The notes under the pieces: model-generated
What the model was told of the DNA's origin: nothing
The model's input: the letters and a program-made list of their open reading frames with translations, nothing else
The model's database searches: none
NCBI GenBank assembly: GCA_036346255.1
Contig: CM070632.1
Coordinates: forward strand, 24,383,408-24,447,407
Direction of reading: 5' to 3'
DNA length: 64,000 nucleotides
Origin: Ampelocalamus luodianensis
Lineage: Eukaryota > Streptophyta > Magnoliopsida > Poales > Poaceae
Made by a program: the position numbers and the translations under genes
In this document: piece after piece, positions 43,043 through 52,966 of the stretch
Numbering within the stretch: the stretch's first letter is position 1
Layout of the letters: every line of letters starts with the position of its first letter

Positions 43043-44203
43043 CTAGAAGTGTCCAAATCCTTTGCATTTGTGGTATTGCACATCTCTTGTTCTCCCTGCA
43101 GAAGTAATTGAAGAAGCACTTTTTGCAGGTGCTTGCACCATAGCTGCCTTGTTTGTTTTGGAAGCACGTGAAGGTGTGGAAGGAGCAGTAGGGTGCCCAA
43201 AGCTGGAAAGCGGTGGGGCTCGGTCAACACTAGTAGGTGGTGCCTTGTTGTGCATCTGGCTCGGCCTGGATGATGACGAACATGCAAAATTCACTCCTGT
43301 CCTGGATTGCCTTCCCTGCACTTCCCTTTCATCTTTACAAGCAAGATGAAACAAACAAGTGATATTATTGTATTCTTTGTAATCAAGAACGTCCTGAATC
43401 TCACAGTTAAGCCCTCCTAAAAATCTAGCTATTTTAGCTTCTTCGATTTCTTCTAAACCTCAACGCAATAAACCAATTTGCAGTTCTTGAAAGTGATCCT
43501 CTACACTGCCATTGTCTTGTTTTAAGCGTTGCAATTTATTTAACAAGTCACATGAATAATATGAAGGAACAAATTTAGCTCTCATGACTCTCTTCATAGC
43601 ATCCCAAGTTGTAGGTACGTTTCCTAGCCTACAATATTCCTTCCACCAAACAGATGCAAATTCTATAAATTCACTAGTAGCAGCCCTAATTCTTTTATCC
43701 TCAGGAAAATCATAGCATGCAAATTTCTGATCTATAGCTAATTCCCAATCTAAATATGCATCAGGGTCATATTTACCAACAAAGGATGGAATTGTAAACT
43801 TAATCTTAGTTAATACATCATCACGTACCTCAAGTTGATTTCTACCCATACCTCATCAATTATGGCGTAGTCGAAGGCGATCTCGGTCTTTTGAACCCTG
43901 AAGTTCCGTATCAGTGACATAATCTTCCTCCTCATTCGTCAAAATGCGAACAGGGGGTGGTGCATGGCGAGGAGGAGGGCCCTCCACCCTTGGCTCATCA
44001 TTGGCCACAGCTAACATTACTTGCTCGAGGTGTTCAACGCGTGTGCGGAGCGCCGCGAGGTTGTCGTTGACTTGATCCAAAGCTTGGTTAATCTTAAAGC
44101 CATGCCCGTTGAGCAAGCGCTTAAAGTGTTGTATGATCCCTCTCGCACGAGGTGTGAGGGGTCCTGCACTGTCTTGCTTCGTAGAATCGTGTGACCCTGC
44201 CAT
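43043..44203 (-). pseudogene. gag of element 2
   Basis: Start MAGSHDSTKQDSAG at 44203; a coiled coil (QALDQVNDNLAALRTRVEHL); a stop at 43856; then the capsid-like part KIKFTIPSFVGKYDPDAYLD, FIEFASVWWKEYCRLG, FVPSYYSCDLLNKLQRLKQD, SVEDHFQELQIGLLR ending in a stop near 43460; and after another shift the basic tail and knuckle remnant YHKCKGFGHF (first Cys changed to Tyr) at about 43050. Confidence 0.8.
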
Positions 44204-44216
44204 GGTTAGTAAGTAG

Positions 44217-45291
44217 CAAACAAGAAACTCACAAAATATGTTAGGTTCCTATCACTACTAGGTTCTGGGATGTATCAGTCACACATGCTCAAGCTCTTAC
44301 CAGGCTCTTGGAAGTTCTTACCAATGCAAACAGGTGGTGCAACCAGTGGCTGGTTCATGATAACCTAACTCAAGTGATGAGTAGAGCGATTGCAAGTACA
44401 GAGTGACCAGTTCGGTTAGTAGAAAAGTGGAGCTTGGACAGGATAAATATGTAGCAAGGAATAGCAATAATCAATTCCAGAAATTGCACTAGCTGAAAAA
44501 TCATTCCAAAGTACTCGCCTAAATTGGTAGTCCAAACCAAAACTCGACCCTAGTAAGCAATAACGGACAGCACAGAAGGCCATAAACTACAAAGATGCAA
44601 TTTTTGTTTTTTTAATCAGTGCGGCTCTTTTCTTTTGCACTTGCTTTTTTTAACATTTTAGCTTTTATTTTACTTGCCTTTTTTTAAATATAGACCACGT
44701 GCAAACTAAATTATGGACTAGAAACAAGGATTACACTATTTGGAGTAATAGAAAACACAAACTGGACGGCGACAGAACGGAAAAAATGTGTGCTAAAACT
44801 TCGGAGGCCATTTTGAGGCCCTAAATGACTTTTTTTGGGTTTTACACTTTTTCAAGCCTTGCGAGGTGAATCAAACATTTTCATTAGCTTTCCAACGAGT
44901 ACTCAAATGCCCAAAACAGAGTCCGTTTGCAAAAGTCATGGTTGTTTTACTGAACACTGTGCAAGAATTTCAGCTAACAATCAGAATTTTGCAACAAACT
45001 GCGAGGGACTCCCAACTATATCAAACCGACTCCAAACCTAACTCACTTGACAAGAACGGGTCAAACTGATCTGAACACAAACCGAAGGGGACTCTATAAG
45101 CAAGCCCATCTGCTCAGCCAGCTGAGATCAAAAACTTAAACCATCACAAACCTAACAAGACCAACAATAGAACAGACCAGCATCTAGACTTGACGATGGA
45201 CTCAAATTCAACACAGCAAACCGAAAATTGAAAATTGCAAAGGCTCAAAGTATTTCAGACAAGGTGAAAATAATTCTCACCGGTAAACTAA
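44217..45291 (-). other. Leader region between primer site and gag of element 2
   Basis: About 1.07 kb without an open frame of note. It has poly-T/A runs at 44600-44700 (plus orientation). The short plus-strand frames at 44835-45069 are unsupported. This is the untranslated leader where packaging signals would be expected; none can be recognised by eye. Confidence 0.6.
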
Positions 45292-45304
45292 GGCTCTGAT
45301 ACCA
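45292..45304 (-). promoter_or_regulatory. Primer-binding site of element 2
   Basis: The minus strand reads TGGTATCAGAGCC two bases inside the 5' LTR; tRNA-Met type. Confidence 0.9.
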
Positions 45305-45306
45305 TC

Positions 45307-46074
45307 TGATGGGGGATTTGTCTCGATCTTCCAATGAGATGATAAGTACGATTTTTGTGGAGGTGACTTTGACGATGCGGGCTACCAATCGAACACGACC
45401 AGTACGCTAAGCAATCACTAAACCACACCCTAAGTCGTTATGAACCGTGCCAAGAACACGATTGACCTGAACACAAGGTTCAATTCCTACGAGCAATTGA
45501 AGAACAAGCAAGAGCAAGATGAAAAGCAATCTGAAATTGTGGATAATAGATGAATGCTTGAATTGATGAGGTTTTGAAATCACAGTTGTTGGTCTAGCCA
45601 ACACAAGAACAATGATGAGGGTTTCTCATGCAGGAGACAAAACCTAAAGAGAGAGAGAGGGTACGACTGGATATTTAAGAGAGAAGGATATAGGGAGACA
45701 TGTGTCGACCCTGATTGGACTCCAACTCAGCTAGCTCATATTGTCCATGGCCCTAGATAAATGTTTCGCAGCACATGTAGGTCCTTGAATCAGATTCGGT
45801 CCACGTGGCCCAACTGCATTTTGATTCAACTTGGTGGCGAAGAGATGGGCCTTATGCAGCTCCTCCTTGCTCCATGCCCAGATTCCTAAGTAAAAGAACA
45901 TGACAAGCATTAGGTAGCAATCTATTCTCTAGTGAACAATTATGCATTCCTATGAACGAGCTCACCTGGTAATTTAATTGTCACACTCGTGCCCTTGTTA
46001 TTGATCCTCGTATGGACTCAGGTGGAGGAGTGGTAGAAGTGGTGTTTGCATCCAAAGGAGTGGTGTTCTCATCA
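45307..46074 (-). repeat. 5' LTR of element 2 (768 bp)
   Basis: TGATGGGGGATTTGTC to GTTCTCATCA, directly next to the primer-binding site at 45292-45304 (minus TGGTATCAGAGCC). The minus-strand segment near 45680 (plus GGATATTTAAGAGAG) is a possible TATA signal (CTTAAATATCC), also present at 31960 in the other copy. Confidence 0.93.
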
Positions 46075-46171
46075 GTGTGGGCCTTAGTCTGTCGCTGGCC
46101 AGGCTGTGCCCTTGTGGTGTTGGTGTTAGACCTGGCCCCACATGACATCTCCCCCTTTCCCAGACGAATAG

Positions 46172-46477
46172 CTAGTCCTCGAGCTGAAAATTTGGGTAAC
46201 GCTGCGGAAAGGAACCCATGTCTTCCCATAGGCAAAGGAAGCCGGCTGGCCTTGCCATGGAATTAAAATTTGATGAACACCCCCGAGCGAGATGAACATG
46301 AACATCTTTGTCCGATGTAGGCAGCACTTTCCCATGAAGGATGACCAGAAGAGTGGGCGGCTGATCGGGCGGAGTCCCATGGAACTTTTTGAGGAGGCCG
46401 ACATGAAACACATCATGGATCCTTGCACGAGCTGGAAGGAGGATGCGATAGGCGACGAAGTCAATCTGAGAAACCAC
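46172..46477 (-). pseudogene. Integrase C-terminus and chromodomain of element 1
   Basis: RILLPARARIHDVFHVGLLK is the conserved end of the integrase C-terminal fold. After a divergent linker, FLCLWEDMGSFPQRYPNFQL is the aromatic end of a Reina-type chromodomain (usually W-D-x-F-x-x-x-Y-P-x-F-Q-L-E-D). The first aromatic-cage strand is poorly preserved. Confidence 0.75.
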
Positions 46478-46828
46478 ATGGTATGGCCCATAGTATCTGA
46501 GAGCAAGCTTGCCCTTAGGTGTATCTCCCAGTGAAGCGGCCGGTCGGTCATGAAGTCATAGCCACACCAATTCACCGATGTTGAAGATGAAGCGACGATG
46601 CTTGCCATCGTAATAGAGCTTGTCATGCTGCTGAGCCTGCTGGAGCTGATGCTAGACATCAGCAAGAAAATCGTCGTGGGTTCGAAGGGTGGAATCCACA
46701 ACCACATTACGTGCATCACCATCTTCATAGGTGCCGATCGAGGGGGCGCATGGCCATAAACATGGAATGATGTGTCTTTAAGGGCGGTATGAAATGATGT
46801 ATTGTAGCGATATTCTGCCCATGGAAAC

Positions 46829-48177
46829 TAGCGGACCCATTGTTGAGGATGATCGCTAGTCATGCATCGAAGGTAAATGACGATGACTTTGTTAACAGCC
46901 TCGGATTGACCATCGGAATATGGATGAAATGTCGAACTCATGTGTAATTGAGAACCTGATGCCCGAAAGAGTTCGTGCCAAAAAGTCGAAGTGAAGACGG
47001 GGTCCCGATCGGAGACAATAGAAGATGGTATGTGGTGAAGGCGCACTATGTCGGCGAAGAAGACACGGGCCAATGATTCCACCAAATAAGAATGCACCAA
47101 AGGGATGAAGTGCACGTACTTGGAGAAGTGGTCCACCACTATGAGAATGACGGACTTGCCGCCCACACGTGGAAGCCCCTCAATGAAGTCCATGGAAATA
47201 TCCTCCCATACGCGACAAGGAACTAGCAACAACTACAGTAGCCCTGCGGGTTAGAGGTGTTCCATCTTATTGCATTAGCATGTCGCACATACCCGAACAT
47301 AGTCTTGAGCCACTAATCGGGCCTGTGGTGTGTGGAAGTCACGACGCAGCATCATGGGCGGTGGCAAGGATGTCCCCGGGTAGGGCCGAGTTGGGTGGAA
47401 CATAGACACACCTGTTGAAGAGTAGTAAGCCATCGATCATTGTCCGCGGGGCATCAAGGTCACCGCCCGTGATCTGGTCACAGTGGGAAACCAAAGTCGG
47501 GTCAGAGGAGGTGGCCGTGTGCATGGTATCAAGGAGGTCGAAGTGTGGAGCTGATAATGCAAAGGAGATGCCAATGTTTGAATCAAAGCGGTAGAGTGTG
47601 TCGGCCACTGTATTAAGCTGGCCCGATCTATATTCCACAGAAAAATCAAAGTCGAGTAACTTGCTGGCCCACTGGTGTTGGGGGATGGTTACTAGGTGTT
47701 GATCCAAGAGAAACTTCAAACTGTAGTGGTCAGTCCGGATGAGGAACAAGCGCCCCCAAAGATAGGGCCACTAGTGCCGTACTGCCTGTACCAGGCCTAT
47801 CAACTTGCGCTCATATGTAGCAAGCGCGTGATGATGGGTGGCGATCAGTCGGCTGAAGAAGGCGATGGCACCACTGCCTTGGTGAAGGACCGCACCGAGG
47901 CCTGTCCCAAAAGCATCGCACTCCACAATGGATCGTGCTAAAAAATCCAAAGGTTGCAAAATTGGTGCCATCGTCAAAGTTGTCGAGTTTCGAAGGCTTG
48001 TTGCACCGCTAAGGACCATAAGAAGCCTTCCTTCTTAAGGAGTTGCATGAGCGGTGCCGTGATAGCACCGTATGCTTTAATGAACTTGCGATAATACCCC
48101 ACAAGTCCCAGAAAGCCGCAGCGCCTACGTTGTCTTGGGTTACGGCCAGGCCATGACAACCTAGACCTTCTTGTCAT
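46829..48177 (-). pseudogene. RT thumb, RNase H and integrase core of element 1
   Basis: GLVGYYRKFIKAYGAITAPL (about 48100), IVECDAFGTGLGAVLHQGSG (RNase H), LIRTDHYSLKFLLDQHLV, then RSGQLNTVADTLYRFDS, and the integrase core MDFIEGLPRVGGKSVILIVV, SIVSDRDPVFTSTFWHELFR, SSTFHPYSDGQSEAVNKVI. The integrase D and D..E neighbourhoods are visible, with HPQTDGQ changed to HPYSDGQ. Frames are broken at about 47975, 47760 and 47330. Confidence 0.85.
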
Positions 48178-48179
48178 CC

Positions 48180-49617
48180 ATGGCGATGCCAGCTGCCAAG
48201 ATGATGTGGCCCAAGTAGGACATGGAGGGCTCGCCGAAGGAATATTTACTGTGCCTGAGGAAGAGCTTGTGTTGGCGAAGAATTATGAGAACCACCGGAG
48301 ATGAGGAAGGTTCCCAGAACATGATGTGTTGTAGATTAAAATATCATCAAAGAAAATGAACACAAATTGACAAAGAAATGGTCGGAGCACATTGTTCATC
48401 AACGCTTGGAATATGGCCGATGCGTTCGTGAGTGTGGAACACCGCTTTCTCTACGTCGGGTGGGTGCATCCGAACCTAATGATAACCAGAGCAGAGATCA
48501 AGTTTGGTGAAGTGGTGAGCGCCGCGGAGTTTGTCGATGAGTTCATCCACCACTAGTATGGAGAACTTGTCCTTGATTGTCTTTTTTTTAGGGAACGTTA
48601 GTCGATACAAAAGCACCATGAGTTGTCTTGTTTCTACACCAACACTGGAGAAGACAGCATGGACATGCTACGACGAATGAGGCCCTGGTCCTCCATGAGT
48701 TTGCATTGGCGTTCAATCTCGTCCTTTTGGATGACCGGATAGAGATATGGGCGGACAACCACGGGCGTCGTACCTGAAAGGAGGTCAATATGGTGGTCAT
48801 GTGTACGCGTGGGCAATAGTTTAGTCGGCTCATTGAAGACGTCATCGAACTCGTGGATTAGACCATCCAAGAGGTCATGGCCGTCGCAGACAGAGTTTGG
48901 CATTGTGCACCAACTCCCAAACGCTGCTCCATTGAACTTGGTGATCGTGTTGCCAAAACGCCATGGTGAGAAGGCCAAAATCCCATAAGATGGGACCCAA
49001 CATGGCCAGCCATTGAGTGTCGAGAACACGTCGTATCCCCCCAATGGAATTTCGTAGAGGTCGATGATGAAGTCTTCCTTGTTGATGGAGATCACAGCGT
49101 TGGGATAGATGCCCGTGCAAGCGACCTGTTCGTTGTTCACCACGGCCACCCGATGGTTGTCGCAGCCCAAGAAGTGCAGGCTGAAGCGATGGCCGACGTC
49201 GGTCGATACAAAATTATGTGTCAAGCCAGAGTCCACTAGGGCAATGAGGACCGAGTTGTCGAGGCAAAGTGCGATCTGCATCGTATCGCAGGTACGTACC
49301 CCGGCGAGGGAAATTAAGAAAATCTGAGGCTCGGGATCCTCGGGTGGTTTAGTGTCATCAACGCCGTAGTCGATCTCCATGAGGAAAAGGTTCTTGCATG
49401 TGTGGAAACATGAGAATTTCTCATCGCAGTTGTAGCAGAAGCCCTGACGCTTGCATTCCTCCATCTCAGACATGGTAAGATAGTGGATATACCGGCCACC
49501 GATTGGTGCCGTGGGGGTGACCAGGCGTGTGATCGGCTGAGGAACCGATAGCGCGGTCGAGGGCACGCCGACGGGAGGTGTGCTGGAGGTGGTCATCCCT
49601 AAGGAGGCCCATGGCAT
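48180..49617 (-). pseudogene. Zinc knuckle, protease and RT region of element 1
   Basis: 49617-48634 is one open frame of 327 codons: zinc knuckle CYNCDEKFSCFHTC, then the protease motif ALVDSGLTHNFVS (DSG kept), then the RT start ending at about GLIRRSMSMLSSPVLV. Below 48634 the RT is in fragments with frameshifts. A segment at 48340-48600 still shows a palm-like order of blocks (for example the region around FLCQFVF and DDILIY-equivalent sequence near 48345), but the reading frame is lost. Confidence 0.75.
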
Positions 49618-50370
49618 CAGGGGGTGGTAGGTGTGAGGATGGCCCGCGGTGCGAGGCGGGGAATTGGTACTTGCTGATGCAATTCATAGGCGCGAGCCAA
49701 GCTCATGACTACCTCCAAGTTATTTGGACATTGGAGCTCGACGTCGATGCGTAGTGGGTCACCGAGCCCCATAGTGAACAATTGGATCTGTTGTAGTTCA
49801 AAGATGTCATCGACGCGATTGAACAATGTCAGGAACCTGGTAGTTGGCGCTTGTACCCATGTGCCAGCATGACACCAGTTCCCCCAAGGGGTTGTTGCAC
49901 AGGGGTGTGCCGAAGTGGAGGTTGACGAGCTCGGTGAAGCGCCTCCAATTTGTTGTCCTGCCATCACGTTCCAACCGATAGTACCATTGTCGAGCACCAT
50001 CGATGAGGTGGTAGGCGGCAAGCCATACGTTTTCTTCCTCCAAGGTTCGCTTCTCATGAAAGAATTGTTCGCACCGGTTGATCCATGGAAGCGGATCGCT
50101 TTTGCCTCAAAAGGTCGAAAAATCCAGCTTGTAGTACCGAGGAGGGGTGTGTTTGGTAGAAGCAACCAGTGGTGGCTCTCGTGGAGCCCTGAGAGGGCCG
50201 TCGGGCATGGTGGTGACCGCCTGGCTGCTCTCGAGACGGGTGATGGCTTGATGTTGTGTGTGTTGTGCCATCTCCAAGTTTTGTAGCTTGTCTTCAATGG
50301 TGTCGAGTTTCTTCATCCGCGCCAAGATCGCTACAAGTTGTGCAGACACAGCATCGCCGTCGCTCGCCAT
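49617..50370 (-). pseudogene. gag of element 1
   Basis: Start ATG at 50370 (MASDGDAVSAQLVAILARM), a coiled-coil-like stretch (DKLQNLEMAQHTQHQAI), LDFSTF followed by a stop near 50107, then the capsid-like part in another frame: CEQFFHEKRTLEEENVWLAA, YHLIDGARQWYYRLERDG, FTELVNLHFGTPL, then IQLFTMGLGDPLRIDVELQ. At least one stop and two frameshifts. Confidence 0.8.
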
Positions 50371-50391
50371 GGAGGAAAGGGCAATGCCTGA

Positions 50392-50403
50392 ATCTGATAC
50401 CAA
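50392..50403 (-). promoter_or_regulatory. Primer-binding site of element 1
   Basis: The minus strand reads TTGGTATCAGAT just inside the 5' LTR, a tRNA-Met-type primer site. Confidence 0.8.
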
Positions 50404-50405
50404 GT

Positions 50406-50849
50406 TGTCATGTGCCTCGGGTAAGGAACATATAGGGTATGAGTGGGAGGTGGGAGGTTTAGGCCCGGGCTTGCGCCCGAGAGTCAGGGTGGAGGGAGAG
50501 GGGTGGTGCACGGCAAGAGGTAGGTGCGCACCTTGAGGCCGGGAGGAGCAAGGGGAAGGAGATTAGGGATACTAATGTGCTTGCTTTATTTCATCCTCTC
50601 CTCTTCTTTAAATAGAGTCTTTATAACTAAAGAAATCGAAAGGATCTCAATCTAATCTAATGAGATCGGAAGGATCTTAATCTATTATTTAAAGAGATCG
50701 GAAGGATCTCAATCTAATCTTTCCAAATAATCTGATCTTAAGGATCTTTTCTAACTTGCAAGCAAAAGGAAAGAGGGTGTGGGCCCTAGGCTGCCGCCAG
50801 CCGGGCTGTGCCCTTGTGGTGTGGGCGGTAGACCTGGCCCCACATGACA
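50406..50849 (-). repeat. 5' LTR of element 1 (444 bp)
   Basis: TGTCATGTGCCTCGGG... to ...CCCCACATGACA. It pairs with the split copy at 27125-27256, 31331-31575 and 46080-46147, which aligns throughout, including the run of AAGGATCTCAATCTAATC-type repeats (50637-50730 and 31435-31525). A possible TATA signal on the minus strand lies near 50610 (plus CTTTAAATAGAG). Confidence 0.9.
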
Positions 50850-51064
50850 TGGATTTTGCAGAATGATATTTGGATCAGCAGAGATAGTTTGCTAGTATAA
50901 ACTTGTTACTGCATTTATTTCTTATGATCTTGTAGACTTATACACGGTGAACACGAGCAAATATAGGGTACAAGTAAATGCAGATGTTACAAGGAAATCT
51001 CACACTTGGAAGTTTGGCATATGGGATGTTATTCTTACATATATGGAGTGCATCTCTCTCTGCT

Positions 51065-52686
51065 CTAGTAAGATATCATTGGTGCTAAGTTGTCCACAGA
51101 CTCCAGCTTCACCAATTGCTTCTGCCCCATATCTGCAGCACAGGCACCCACAAAGGCTGTGTTGATGTACGTTGCCGGCTCGGAGTGCGTGGAATCCCCA
51201 CTGTTGTCGCTGAACTGGTCATTCTCGTCAGGTACACCGACGATCGCACCGACATGGACGTTCGGGTTTGGGTTGCTCGTTGGGAACCATGATGAGAACC
51301 CCCTCGCAGGTGACCTTCCTGTTGAGAACCTTGATCGATGGGATGGAAGCACCACGGTGGTGAATGCGCCTCGGGAACTTTGCGCCGAACCCTACCATGT
51401 AGGACATGCCCATTGGGTTTTTTCCCAGGATGTAATCCACCTGAAACTGGAAGCGTGTCGGATATTGAACAGTGCAATCCGGGGAAAACCTGAAACATGT
51501 GGAAGTAGTCTAGTGTAGCCTACCTGTGATGCGGTAAACGAAATGATCTGATCCGGAGAGAAGCTTGCAGCGCTGCAGCGGATTCCACCAGAGCTCGAAG
51601 ACTTCAGCGTCTTGGAGTAGATGGAAAGGACTAGGGTTGTGGTCGTCGTGTACTGCAGATTGACCGAATCGCGCGTAAACAGAAGCCCTCCTGAAGTCAG
51701 AAACAGGTGAACATGTCATCCCAGAAACAAACTGCAACCCTGATGATCTGTTCAGAACGGAATTTTGGCTTATCAAATCAGACAACTACGTACCAGGAGT
51801 GATCCGGATGTGCACATTGTCACTGTTCAGCATCAGGGCGCAGACAAAGGAGTCCAAGTTATCCTTGTACCTAGCTAGCTCTGTCCTTCCTGCCAGATAC
51901 TCCTGAAAGACACAATCATATGGACCTGCTGCTTGATAAAGCTTTTGCGATACTTCGAGTTGTTTGAAGGTTACTGAAACACCAACTGTGATGTGTTTTT
52001 TGTTGACTGACCTGCGTTGCAACCATCTGAGCTCCAGCGTACTTGTTATCCCAGCTGAACTCGTTTACAGGGTTGCTGGAGCCCTGGTTGTTGCTCAGGA
52101 AGTCGAGGTACTTGGCGTCCTTCGTCGCTCTGTAGAGCCATGCCGAGGCCCAGAGGAGCTCATCCTGGTAGATTTTTTTTTTTACAATCGATCGGTAAGT
52201 GGAATTGTTACTGCTGTTCTGTTCTTGCAGAGAGAGACTGTTCAGAGTTTTGATGTGGTTACCTGAAAGCTGGAGTAGGAGCAGTAGAAGGGGCAGGAGG
52301 ATTGGAAGGATCCCCTGTAATTGTTGGCGAACTCGAAGAGCTGATGGTGATCATCAAGTGAAAACCAGTTACTGGTCACGATCTGGGTTATTTAAACTGT
52401 GAAATGATCTGTAATTATGTATGTTATATTTTCTTGCAGAAGCTTTGTGTGATTAATTAACGAAACAACAAATCATGCATCGATTCAGATGGCACGTACG
52501 GATTTCGACGCTGCCAAGAGCCTCGAGGAGAACGCCTTGTCCCTGTCGTCCTTGAACACCATGCAGGCCGCCGCGAGAGCCGCCGCTGCCTCGCCGCCCG
52601 CATCCGGCCCCGGCGAATCCATGGTGATCTTGTACAGCGTCCTCCGGCCGCTCCCAGCACTGGTGGTCGGCGTTCCCATCCCCAAC
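51065..52686 (-). pseudogene. Endo-1,4-beta-glucanase (glycosyl hydrolase family 9), 5'-truncated pseudogene
   Basis: Six exons with GT-AG borders on the minus strand: 52686-52500, 52340-52263, 52164-52012, 51902-51794, 51690-51524, 51440-51065. They encode CWERPED...LYKITMDSPGPDAGGE, LFEFANNYRGSF, DELLWASAWLYRATKDAKYL, EYLAGRTELARYKDNLDSF, GGLLFTRDSVNLQYTTTTTL, DYILGKNPMGMSYMVGFGAK-FPRRIHHRGASIPS (GH9 signature with the active-site His) and GDSTHSEPATYINTAF (with the catalytic-acid Glu region). Two lesions: about 8 nt missing in exon 52686-52500 after RPED, and one extra G in a G-run near 51290 that shifts the frame before FSSWFPTSNPNPN. The first third with the DAGD catalytic-base motif is absent; a copia element begins about 280 bp upstream. 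Intact relatives loosen cellulose in plant cell walls. Confidence 0.88.
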
Positions 52687-52689
52687 CTC

Positions 52690-52966
52690 CATCAATGCAA
52701 ATAACAACAACTAATTTAGTAAATTAATTATATATATAATGACCAGATAACACAAATAGAAGCGAGCAAATTACTTGGACTAGCTAGGAGAAGTACACCT
52801 ATATATACCTGACTGCTGAATAATCCTTTGAGCTGTTTTTTTGTTTATTGTTTTATTGTAACATTCATTGCATCGGTTTCTTTGCATGGATGAACGATGC
52901 ATGCATGGCTGAATAGCATTCATGCACTTTAATGCCGCACGTTACAGGGTCGTGAGGTAGTGGCAA
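52690..52966. other. Residual sequence upstream of the GH9 pseudogene
   Basis: AT-rich with TATATATATAAT (52729) and TATATATACC (52799). This would be intron sequence or flank of the lost 5' exons; no exon is recognisable. Confidence 0.4.

Larger units (their letters stand above)
31581..46074 (-). mobile_element. Ty3/gypsy element 2 with complete LTR pair, nested in element 1
   Basis: GTGTG flanks it on both sides (31576-31580, 46075-46079); LTR termini are TGATGGGGGA and TCTCATCA. Minus strand: 5' LTR 45307-46074, primer-binding site, gag, protease, RT, RNase H, integrase, polypurine tract (minus AAGAGGGGGAGGA, 32375-32387), 3' LTR 31581-32374. The pol wording is chromovirus-like (YFDDILIYSKS, SFHGLAGFYRRFMKYFSTVA), but I saw no chromodomain after integrase. 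Interrupted by a MULE (33260-33992) and a Sirevirus (34121-40511). Stops and frameshifts in every domain. Confidence 0.93.
27125..50849 (-). mobile_element. Reina-like chromovirus (element 1), outer shell of the nest
   Basis: TGGAT flanks it on both sides (27120-27124, 50850-50854). Termini are TGTCACGTG at 27125 and CACATGACA at 50849. Its own parts are the 3' LTR in pieces (27125-27256, 31331-31575, 46080-46147), the polypurine tract (minus GGGAAAGGGGGAGA, 46148-46161), pol and gag (46170-50370), the primer-binding site (50392-50403) and the 5' LTR (50406-50849). Short LTRs of 444 bp, gag wording (VWLAAYHLIDGARQWYYRL) and a C-terminal chromodomain fit the Reina clade. Several stops and frameshifts make it inactive. 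About 18.9 kb of the span is later insertions sitting in its 3' LTR. Confidence 0.92.

Noticed and set aside
44217..46268. Plus-strand frames at 44835-45069 and 46012-46266
   Set aside because: Opposite to the element's coding strand, inside leader and LTR, no motif.
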